From assembly GCA_012845835.1 (NCBI GenBank), contig JABAKD010000006.1, forward strand, positions 4,436,803-4,500,802: 64,000 nt of DNA, in the 5' to 3' direction. The position numbers and the translations under genes are program-made. The notes beneath the pieces are model-generated. The model searched no databases, was not told the origin of the DNA, and saw nothing but the letters and a program-made list of their open reading frames with translations. The number at the start of each line of letters is the position of its first letter. Within the stretch, counting starts at the first letter, position 1. Below are positions 24,001 to 36,000 of the stretch, one piece after another. Source of the stretch: Undaria pinnatifida. Lineage: Eukaryota; Sar; Phaeophyceae; Laminariales; Alariaceae.

Positions 24001-27000
24001 ACGTCGGCGCTGGTGGTGGTGGCGGTGGTGATGGCGGATGCGTTCATATCGCAGGTTTCTACGCGCTACCAACTCCTGTTTCAGGCTCCGTATGTCGCTA
24101 CGCAGCTGTGCAGGGTCGTCTTGGAGCCGGAAGAGGTAAGTTTTCGTATAGATGCTGTGGTGTTGTTGGTGGGGGGGGGGTTGCTGGGGTGATGATGTTG
24201 TTGGTGGTGATTGTGGTGGTTGTGTGGTGTTGGTGTTGGTGTTGGTGTTGGTGTTGTTGGTGGTGTTGGTGTTGGTGTGGGTGTTGGTGTTGATGTGGGT
24301 GTTGTTCGGTGTAGGGGTGGGGGGGGTGGGGGGGGTAGGGGGTTATGGTGTCGTCGCGAGGAAAAACGCCACCCATAACACTACGCCTACACTCCTGACC
24401 TCAGCAGGAGCCCAGGGCCGACATCGTCTTGCTCCCGACTTGGTAGATGGACCCAGCTCGATGACACAGAAAGACAAGAGACAGGGTGAATCATGATTGC
24501 ATTCATGATCGGTGCAGCTCCTTTGGTCTCTACTGTCGCGTATATGTCACTGTTCGAAAGAACCTACATGCCTACCCGTATCATGTGAAACCCGCGCATG
24601 CCAGTGTGTCTTTCCCCAGATGCCACAGGGTGATGGTGGCGATAACGGTAGGAGTGGTGATGTGTCGGTGGGGGTATGGACAGGGATGGTGATGGTGGTG
24701 GTGATAGGAGTGGTATTGGTGGTGTTAGTGGTGTCGTTAATGTAGGTGTTGGTTGTGGAGAAGATGTTGGTGTGTTGTCGTTGGTGGTGGGGATAGAGGC
24801 GGTGTTGGCAGGAGTGGGGGTGGTGGTAGGAGCGATAGAGGTGGTGTCGTGGGTGGGGGTTGGTGCCGAAGGTAGGTGCAGCGGTAACTGTGGTGGTATT
24901 GGTGGGGGTGGAGGTGGATGGTGTTGGTGGGGGTGATAGGGGGGACGGTTGTGATCGGGGTTGTCAGTGTTGGTGGGGGTGATAGGCGCAATGTTGGTGG
25001 TGTTGGTGTTAGTGTTTGTAGTTATTGGAAGGATGCTACGGCAGAGATGCATTGGCTGCTTTTTGCCTTCGGAGTGGTGGCTTGAGGAGCTCTATACCTC
25101 ACACCCCAAAGGCTGATTTGGAGTGATCTTGAGAGGGCAACCCGATGACTATCCCATGGCCTACGTACGAAAACAAGGCATAATTGCGAAACAAGGATGA
25201 CATCCCGACGATTTTGGGTTAACGCCTTTGCAGCTGGAATCGTCTTTGGGGACAAATTTACTTGAAGCGAGTATGGGGAGGGATTTGGGGGTTCTGAAGG
25301 GGTGAAGGAACCCTGTCATTCACAAAAACAAAACTAACCTAAAAGTGCTACAATAGTGCCTGCTCCGATTTAAGAGCCCCCCGTGACGAACCGAAACAAT
25401 CGCTCTTAACTACACGTTGCTCTTACCTATGTAGTGGGATATACACAGCTTTTGGTATACAGGCGGGGGACATGCCGGTTTGACCGCTCTTAAGTCCCGA
25501 ACGCTCTTATCCTGGGCGATCTTAAATCGGGGGACCCACTGTACGTCTATCGTAGCACGCGTCGTTGTTTATTGCTGTTGCTACTCGTAGTGTTGCTTTT
25601 TTTGTTGGCATTTTTTTTTTGTTGTTGAAAGCTTTTCTACCCCCCCCGCCGCCCGCTCCCCCCCCGCAAACCCTTCGCAAACGCACAATCCACCTTGCGT
25701 TCTTGCTGTTGATTGGGGGGCTTGGTGTTGCTGATGTTGTCTTACGCCCGGAGGGCGGTCTACTCAACGGGCGACGTTTTGTTTAGGTGTAAGCTCGAAG
25801 TTGTCTCGTGCTGTGCACGGGAAGTGTCTTTTGCGACGTACCGCGGTCCGTCGTGCGTCGTTGTTCGCCGGCTGTTCTTTTTCGCTTACATTGTTGCTTT
25901 GCTTTTCTTGCTTCCGTTGGTTATCCTCTTCGTTTGCTCGCTTTCTTGCTTCCTTGCTTATTTTTTCTTGCCAACTTGCTTGCTTTACTAGCTTGATTGC
26001 TTGCTCGCTGGCTGGTTGGCTTGCTTGCTTGCTCGCTGGCTGGTTGGCTTGCTTGCTTGCTCTCTTGCTTGCTTGCTTGCGTGAGTGCCTGCTTGCTTGC
26101 GTGCGTGTTTGCTTTGCCTGCATTCCTGCTTGCTTGCTCCTAAGTCTAATCCTTCTCCTATTATGTTAACCCCGACCCTGACCTTTCCTTCCATCCTTCC
26201 CTCCTTGCTCAAACGCGACCTTAACTTCCCGTCCTCGAACAGCTCCATCGATTTTCAGACGCAATCAAGGAGGGTTACTACTTCGAATTCTTCATCGACG
26301 ACCTACCGGCCAAGGGGTAAGCCGCGAGAAAATGGCGCGATTTTTTGCGTGTGACGGTTGCAATGCTTCCAATGTTTTCCTTGGTTTACGTGTTGGTTGG
26401 GGTGTCCGGACAGAGAGGGGGGGTGGTGGAGGAGGGGGAGAAGGGCTAAGCGGGGCTATGGTTGACACGCATGGCGTATTTTTCCCCGTCGAAAGAGCGA
26501 CGAGAATTTCATGTGACGGTGTAAGAAGCTTCCTTCCTTTCTGTTTTGAATAAAAACTCGCCGGCAAGGAGGGGAGGGCGCGGGGGGGGGGGGGGGGGGG
26601 GCGTAGGCGTAGGGAACAAGCGGCGCGAAATACGTGTAACGGTCTCAATGCTTGCGAACGCTTCCTTGTTTAAAGTTTGGTTGGGGTATCCGGACCACGA
26701 GGACGAAGAGTAGAGGGGGGGTGTTCGCGTTTTGGTTGCCTGGTTCGTTTGACGATTGACCAAGCACCCCTTTCGAGACGGAGCACAGTAAGAGGAGGGA
26801 TGAGGGGTTTCCCGTAGCGGGGCTGGGTTATGCCGTGGTTGACAGGGTTAGCATCGTTTTCACGACCTTGAATGTTGATGCTGTAACCTGCAACCTTCAC
26901 GGGATTTCTGTCTGCTCATGTCCTGCGCGACCAGTTTTCGGACTACCGTAGTGATCCCTCTACGGCGTCGGTATCTGCCAGCCGGAAATACGGGCACTAT

Positions 27001-30000
27001 AACGGCAACCAGCACTATCGCGGCAACCGGCACTACTCTGCGCATCGCGAAGACTGCTTGCTCTCCATCGGTGACAAGCATTGCAGTGGGCAACCGGCAG
27101 TACCCAACCGGCGCTGGAAGGACCGCTGTATGTGTAATGCTTGGAGCGTCTAACTGCCCATAACACCCACATGCCGAGCCGCTAAAGGCGCCAGTCATAT
27201 GCAAAGACGCACACCTCCGCACATCTCCGCAAATTACCGCTCTGTACGCGTACCACCTGGCCAACTATTTAGGCGACGACCTATCGTCAGCAAACTCACA
27301 GCCCAACACATTGGTCGGGTGACAAGTTGACAGTCTGGGGCGATCAGCCTATTTTTTACCCTCTCCTGAATAACGCCATTTCCCCCCGCCTCTTATCTCC
27401 CTGTCGCCCCCCTCTGTCCTTGTCGCGGTATGTTTTTCTGTTTTCGTTTTTCAAAGGCCCATTGGTCAAGCAACAGGAGCGGAGATGCCTCTAGGGCAGT
27501 ATCTACCAGCGTGGCAGGGGTCTCAGGTGCAAGTACATTTGTACCCACACATCAACTTTATCATCGGGTGAGCTCTAGTTTGTGGTTTTTTTTTAGTACC
27601 GGGAAGGTGCGAACCACGTATTTGACAAAACCCGTTGATTGTTCAACTACTGACATTGCGGGCTGCTTCATTGGTCAACACATGCACGCGCACTAATTTG
27701 CGCCCTGCTCGGTAACGCCCCATTGATTGGTCAACTGCTGATATTTGGGGATGTTTCGTTGGTCAACACATGCACAAACACACTGCGTTTGCACCCTGCT
27801 GGACAACACCCATTGATTGGTCAGCCGCTGATCATTCGGAAAGTTTCATCGGTGAACTCACGCCCGCACACACACATTTTGCACCCTGCTCAACGAAAGC
27901 TCGCTGATTGGTCAGCTGCTGATGTGTTTTTTTTTTTTCAATCAATACACGCATACTCGCAAATTTACACTTTGCTCGACTAGAACCCGTTGATTGATCA
28001 ACTACCGCTTATTTGGGATGTTTCATTAGTTAACACGTACACACGCAAAATTGCACTCTGCTCAACAGAACCCCACTGAATGGTCAACTGGTGATATTTC
28101 GGATTATTTCATTGGTCAACACACACAAATAATGTTGTTTCATTGGTAAAGTCCCGCTTGGCACACTATTACTAATACTAATAAAATGATGTGTTTCCAT
28201 GTGCCAACTTTGTGAGTAGGATTGGGTAGGAAAACGTGTAGTGGTACTCCGAGTGGGGGATGCGTGGTTGGTCGGTGTTGGGAAGCGTGCTCCTCATGGG
28301 TTCCGGTGCCCTTGTTTGGTCTCTCCTCATGGCTCGCTGGATAGACTCAAAAGCTTATACATTTATTTCCTCTACATTGAACTCTAAAGGACAGACAACA
28401 CAGGCCCTTGGCACACGGTAGTGCAGGGCAGAACAACTAGAGCAGGTAGAGCTGGTGGAGCAGGTAGTGAGATGTGGGGCGTCCTGCTTGTCCCATCATC
28501 GTCACCTACATTATCGCCCATCTATGATGGCCTTGACGTGAATGTGACATCTAATGTCACGTGGTTTCGCCTCAACCATTACATGGTTTCACGTCGAATC
28601 TATAAAACTATCCTTCTACGGAGGGCACTCCATTACACTAGTGTAATAAGAATTGGACTCGGCTCACGCGGTCTGGTGAATCTCACTCGCGAGACTGCTG
28701 TATGCTCGCTAGCTGTCCAAACTCATTCCATACAATATCTGCAGGTTCTTCCATCTGACGAAATAAATGCTTGTTCTGGCTTCGAGAACTGGTCAAGAAA
28801 TATGATTGATGGATCGTGTGTAATTGAGCATCATTTATCCTTCTTCACTGCTTTTGTCCGCCTACCAATCCGTCACGTACTGACTGCTTTCGCCTGATAC
28901 TCGCTTACATCAGTCTCACCCGACCCCGGTGGCTTGCCATATCGTGCATCGACTCGAGACGGCTCCAAGCGACACCCAGCGAGCTTCTGACATGAAAGGG
29001 CAACCACGACAAACCCCGGGAAATCTGCTCTCAAAACTTACCGACCTTACAACTACTTGTTGGCAATCAGTTCTGTACCACGACTTTCATATCCTTCTCA
29101 ACTTCTTCCTGGAATCCACGCAGTACCCAACGACGACCTTTCCACCTACCAAAAACCCGTGATTATTCCAGCTTCCAAGATGGATCCATATCCTACTCCA
29201 AGATCTACCCACAACTACGAGCGAAGGTCAACTCCAACGCCAGGTACTCGTATGTAGGTGTCTTAACCTTCCTTGGATCTATTCCGAACCTGAATTCTCA
29301 ACTTACGTTATGAGCTTTTGACTTTCTTTATCAAATTATCAATTGACTTATGACTTATTACCACATTGGCCCACCCTGCTTTTTAGTAGCAACCCAAACA
29401 GTTTGCTACTCAAAAGCAATTACCGCAAGGTAAGAAGTCATCACAGTAATCCCACGCAGTTGATTTGATGGCAATCATACGTGTGCATCACTGAGACGTT
29501 TAATGAACTCAACGCGACCCGAACAAAAACTTGAATGACCACCCAGACTGAACAATCGATCAAGACAGAACGACAGAAAAGTCTCGCTCTGAGCGCTAAC
29601 CGAAGCACAAGGTATAATCCAAGCTTTGCCCTACTCACCCATGCCCCTCAAAGTAGCGTGGGGTGGCAAGCTGAGAATTTTCCTCGATACTTCAACATGG
29701 TCAGTTCGCCAATGCGACGATGAAACCGGAATTCAATCCCACTCTTTTTCCGAAACGACAGCCTCAACGAAACCTGGGGGCGTTGATGCGAGCGATTCCA
29801 AATCCCCAATGCTTCCCCGAACGGCAGCCTCAACGAAATCGGAGGGCGTTGATGCAAGCGATTCCATGTCCCCAATCCTTCCCCGAACGGCGGCCTCAAC
29901 GAAATCGGAGGGCGTGGAGGCAACCGTTTCAATACTATCGTTACTATGCCTCCGGCCCACCCAGGATGCAACCTATCCTCGCGATCCAGGTAACTTCCTA

Positions 30001-33000
30001 GAGGCCTACCCAAGCACAAACCCGTCTTTCATCGAAAGAAAACATGGATCTCTGAACATTTTCTCCCAAAGGAAACACCGGATAACTGGTTATCTTCGCA
30101 ACGACAGCGCTGCGCCCATGCCTGTCTACCATTTATTTTCTTTACTTGCAACGCCCCTTAAAAAAAAACCATACAACCCTAAACAAAACAACACAAAACA
30201 AAAAAGATGGCGGCGTAGGGTGATCTGGTGTCCCCTTCCAACGAGGCGCTGGGGACGTGTTCGAGCCGTCGTCCTCCAGTATCCACCATGAAATAGTGCG
30301 AGCTTCTTCACGCCTTTCGTCAAACGTGCCTTGCCGGTTTCTGATGTCCTGGGGTAAGGACGTAACCTGTCAGGCAGCAAAACAGTGCTAGGCCCCCGAT
30401 GTTCTGCACGCTGTGCGACAAGGCGTTGGTGCGTTCGGGAACACCTGTTATCGGATCCTACGTGGGCGATGTTACAGCTTCGGCACACCAAAAACTAAAG
30501 AGTATCTGACAATCTCACAGTGAGTTGTATTCGTCTCGGACTCCAAACCCGGTTATCCATATACGATAATAATACATGAGCTAGTTCATTATTTCCTGCA
30601 ACGGATGTGGAAAGTCGAACGATACTCTCCCCCCCAACTAAAATGGCAGCGGGAGGGACTCAGCGGCATAACAACGGTTGTTTTCCGCGCGCGACGTCTC
30701 GCGGCTTTACGCAGTACTATACTTCGGCATATCCACGATTCTGATTTACTCTCGCTGACATACCCGTCTACCAAAAATATCGTTCGACTAATGCCCGCGG
30801 GTGACATTGGTGTACGAGCATCAATCGAAGCGTTGTAATAGTGGTGTGACGGTAACCGAAATCCTTATCCTACCATACTTCTTTGGCTAAACCTGACAGA
30901 CGTGAATGGTGGTGTCAGGAACCGATGAGCTGCCAATTATCCAACAGGCGGGTCTGTGGACTGCAGTAGACTCGGCACGCAATGATCGAACTGCGCTCAT
31001 CGTTGCTGAAGAACGTCTTCTAAGCCAGAGACGTTTTTACCAAAAACAACACAGCGTATTGAGACGCACAACAGAGTAGTAGTAACTGCTAATTGCTGTT
31101 AGAAAGTAAAGGGGGAAAAAGCAATTGACATTTACGTGCGTCAGTCAATTCTTCGGGCGGACTCCACTATGAGAGAACATACTTGTACAAAATACTGCTG
31201 TGGGGAACCCGTGTCAATGAAAGCTATGCCGGGGTATGTGCGTTTGGCATGAGGCCCGGCGTGAACTCGGACATGGGTTGTTTGGGGGGAAAGGGCGACG
31301 TTGATTTTTCCTCCCAGAAATGTTGAAATTCAGATAAGAAATCAGGCACCTCTATCTTAGAGTCAGGGAGGTCTACCTGCTGTCTACATGCTCTGGATGA
31401 GACATCTGCCAGACAGGGAACCAAATCGCTTTTTCTGAGAATTCCGACAAGGGCGGCGCGGAGCCGCCACGACCGATAGAATGGGTGTGTGCGTGCTTCA
31501 AAGCGACCGCACAGGCGTTACCGGCCAGCTGATACCGTCGTTGCTACAGGCTCGGCCGACGTGGTTTGTTATATGATTGTTTGAATCGAGACTGCCTCGT
31601 CTGCAATCGTCGACTAAAAAAAATCATACTTATCAAAGAGTTGCCAGGGGCGAACGTCGTGCATGCGACCCTGCGTGTACTTTGACGAGTAAGTGTTGTT
31701 AATAAGAGGGGCTTACTGAAGTCACCCCCCAAGCAAATGATGGCATGCGGAAAAAAAAAATCAGCTACAACAATCTTGGTCAGGGGAATAAAAAAATGCA
31801 ATCGGCTATGTACAACAATCTTTGTCAGAAAAAAAAAACAAAAAACAAGCGGTTACAACGATCTTGGTCCGAGGAATCTAACATCCTCCAGACAAACTGC
31901 TCGCCCATACAGGCAATCTTATTTCTTGTCCTGAAACAACCGGTAAGGAAGGCGCGGGGCTACATCTTCGATTGAACAGATTTGCGTACGCTGTTGAAGG
32001 GCCATCACAGGCGATACCGGTACTGTAACGGGCATAACCGGTGAGGAAACGTACGTGGATGTCGGGATCACCTCTTGGGCTCGTTGGTGATGGGCGACAA
32101 AATTCTGGGGGTGCAACACTACAGTAATTTGATATGCTGCCATAACCAACACCTAGCTGTAGCTCACCAAAACGAGGTACCTTGCCACGGGTACCTGGTT
32201 TCCTACCCTGGAAACGGGGAGACGCAATGGGCGAACCTCGTTTGCTACAAGTGTTCGCACTGCCTAAAGCGCCTAACTTAATCGTGTGATCAAAACGACC
32301 GGAGATTTTCCACGTCTCCTACTGAATTTCTTTCTTCAGCCTACTGGGGAATTGATACACGGCTCATCCATGCAAAAATTCGTGAAGCTGATGACGAATC
32401 GAGGTCATGACTCCTGTTTTCGTCGGCTTCCTGCTGTACAACGGAAAAACAAAACACTGTAGTTAAGGGGCCCATGAAAACTCTGGTCCAAGGTACCCGA
32501 ATTATTCCGTCACACGGTTCTGTACGATATCGGAAGTCCCGATCGAGGGGCAAGACGATACCGCACATTTTGGATTATCTACTCTACAGGAATCGGCGGT
32601 CACAAACAATGATCGGAGAGGCGGAAGAAGACGGGATGTATCGCCCCAGGTGGCCCTCGAATCACGGTCTACGGCTACTCAACACTATCGATGACTGGTG
32701 CAAGTTGGCTGCCTGCAAAAGCATCACTCTGTTTTGTTGCACACAATCCTAGATCCACGAAAAAAAAGAATGGTTTCGCAGCGCCCAGTGCATGCTGAAC
32801 TGGGGATGTGCCTGGTACCACCTTGGCCACCAGGTGCGACGAATAGAAGGCTGTCAGATCGTCATGATACGGTAAAACCAACGCACTGACGGGCGCGTGG
32901 GAGTGAGAAAACTGCTATGGAGGAAGGGCTAAGGTGATGTAACCGAGAACGCACTCGCACGGCAGCAGCAGCAGCAGCGTCGAGCGGCAAGGAGGGCAAT

Positions 33001-36000
33001 GCAGGGTATGACATGTACGACGGTGGACAGAAACATAGGCGCCATACAGTGATTTAATATGAGCACCTTTTTGTTCCTTACATTTACGCCCGTTGTGGTC
33101 ACTCGAAAAGCAAAGCGGAACAGTTTGATTGCGAAGAAAAAAAAATGCCGGTCGTACGACGCACCAGGGTACGAAGACACGTACATCCGATCGTCTCATT
33201 TTTCAGTGCAGTTCAGATCTCGAAGCGTTTTGCAAGCATGTATCTCAACAGACGGCATCACAGGACAACGCCAATGTAATAAGAATTGGACTCGGCTCAC
33301 GCGGTCTGGTGAATCTCACTCGCGAGACTGCTGTATGCTCGCTAGCTGTCCAAACTCATTCCATACAATATCTGCAGGTTCTTCCATCTGACGAAATAAA
33401 TGCTTGTTCTGGCTTCGAGAACTGGTCAAGAAATATGATTGATGGATCGTGTGTAATTGAGCATCATTTATCCTTCTTCACTGCTTTTGTCCGCATGAAA
33501 AGAGAGGGTTAGCCGCAGCCAATCGGGCCCGCGCGTCCTACGACAGGAGTCGCGTTTTTTTTTTCTGAATCATTTTCCGGATGACTGGGAAGCCTTAACC
33601 CAAAAACAATTTTTCGTTTTTTTATTGTAAAAACATGTTGCGGGCGTATGTATACGTAGGCCTCGGGGTTGTGCTCGTCACACGGAGAAGTTGCGATTTT
33701 TTTTTTGCCTAGATCAGCTTTTTGGGTGATGTGCTGTACGTAGCTCCTTAACGCCTTTACGACTGGAAACACTTTGTGGGGAGACAAGTTCACTTGAAGA
33801 TAGTTTAGGGAGCCATTTTGGGGCGCTAAAGGGGTTACTAGGAAGCCTCAGGAAATACAGGAGGTGCGCTTCTACGGCAGCACGCGTTGGCCGGCCACAG
33901 TCAGCCAGCACCCATGTCGAATATACGCTAAGGTATGCTTTGAAGGACGCGGAAAACTTTCTGTTTTATTCCCCACCACTGGCGGCATCTGTGCGCCATT
34001 TGCTATTCATGGCACAACCGCGTCCATTTTCTCCCCCGCCCTCCCCCCTTCCTCCCGTAAAAGCGCCTACCTTGCCCCCCCCCCCCCCCGAACAACACCA
34101 CCACCACCAACAACAACGCCTCGCAGGTACAACGGTGACCGGATCGTTTCGGTGAGGACAGAGCCACAAGACCGAGAGGACGACCCGCCGAATATGGTGC
34201 GTCGTGGAAACAACGCTGTCTTGTCATATGCATGGTTGTGGGTATTTAATATTTCGTGTGTGATGACGTTTTTTGCATGGCAATTTTGGCCAAATGCGAG
34301 TTTGTTCGAGTTGTGAGTCGGCACGAATTAAGTCGCTAACTAGTTGTCGTCGGACTAGTAGTTAGTCGTTTCCTGGAGGCGCCGACTATGCGACTTAAAG
34401 GGTTTCTATACTTGTAACGTGAATTGTTGACTGCGGGATGCATTTTTTTGTTTTAGGAAGGGCCCCCTCGACCAGCGGGCTCGCTGATTTGGCAATCTTC
34501 GCTTGCCTGACTTAAGTCGGCAAATCAGCTGGCCACCAGCTGGCTTCGCCAGCCGACTTGCCGACTAAGGTCCGTTAGTTGGCTGACGGCACCTGCCAAT
34601 TAGTTTTTCGTCGTAATATCCCCCAGACTCGCAGCTTTGCCACTACCGTGATACGGTATCCGCCCTATTAGCGAATGTGGCGGTTGGCTCCGATTAGGCG
34701 GAAATAGGGTCTCAAACACCACCGCCTCATACCGTAATACGTTGTTGGCCCTATTATCGAATACGGCGGTCGCCAACGTAAGGCGCCAACGGGGGTCTCG
34801 CATACGACCGCCATGTACCGCAATGCGCTATCCGCCCTGATTGCGAATAAGGCGGTTGCCCCTGTGGAGCCGTTAATAGGGGTTTCGCACGCTCCCGCCT
34901 TGTTCGGGCACCACTGTACTTTGTTACAAACCGTCTGGGAAGAGCACGGTAAAGCCAAGTAACGACAACACACAACACAAAAAACGGTGACGTCTTCGTT
35001 GTTATCATAGGACAGAAAATCCCACCCCACTCTTTTCTTTCTGGCGTAAGGGGGGGGGAGTGGTCTCGTTTTTATTCTTTGTCGTGTGCACTTCTGTGGT
35101 TGCGTATCGGTATCAAGAAGACTCGACCCTTTTTATGGTCCGTGTAAAAAATATGAACAAAAAAAAACGACAATTGATTGCAATATTTTCAAGAGTCTGC
35201 CAGTAGCGTGAGCGCGCAAGCAGTACGAGCTGGACCAGCATGTCCCGCACGAACGAGTTTTGAATTGTTGTCGTTCGGAGACGCGTGCTATGATAGAGGC
35301 GACAATTTTCGGAAAAGACGCTTTGCTGAAATTTCGGGAGTCCTTGGCGCCATATCGCTGGAATGACATTTCATTTCTGCGTTTTTTTTTTTTTCGTTTC
35401 ACAACCAGGACATGACATTTCTCATCGGGTTGGAATTTCAGTTTTCCCCAAAAAATCAGCTTTTGGGTTTGAGGTATAGAGTAGTTTATCAAGCCACCAC
35501 CCTCAGAAGGCAAACAAGAGCCAGTGCACCTCTTTTGTAGCACGTGTCCGGACACGAATTTTATCAGCGCAGTAATGAGCAGTGGCCGATGCCAAAAAAA
35601 GTCTGTTTTCGTCGTCCATTTCCCCCCCCCTAAGGTCTCAAAAGGGGTTGAGCCATTAACTCGGGGCTGGTCGGTGTTACTTTCGGGGTTGCTTGCGCGG
35701 GGTGTTTTATTTTTATTTTTACCCCCGTTAGAGCCAGCCCCAAATTATCTTCCTGCATTAATTTCAAGTAGCTTGTCCCCCAAGAATGGGTTTACAGTTG
35801 TGGAGGCGTTTTTGACTCGGCTGGTCGGTGTTTACTTGCCGGCGTGCTTGCGCGATGGCTGTTTGTTTTTGGTTTGTTCTTTCCAGAGCTTTTCCCGCCT
35901 TTTCTAGTTATAGCACCCCCGGGATTACTAGCCGACCACTGCTTGAACGGGAACCTTGTCATATGCTAGTAATTGTTTGGTTTATTTTTTCTCGTCTGGT

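Noticed and set aside
23364..24047. Long minus-strand ORF rich in Gln/Ala/Lys/Thr
   Set aside because: Triplet- and hexamer-repeat artefact opposite TM9SF intron 2 and exon 3.
26258..26316. Alternative exon 4 start after attttcag
   Set aside because: Would leave phase 2 against a phase-0 upstream exon and remove conserved residues LHRFS.
29626..30291. 221-codon ORF over the 66-bp minisatellite
   Set aside because: Open mainly because the repeat period is a multiple of three; other frames are also open and no domain is visible.
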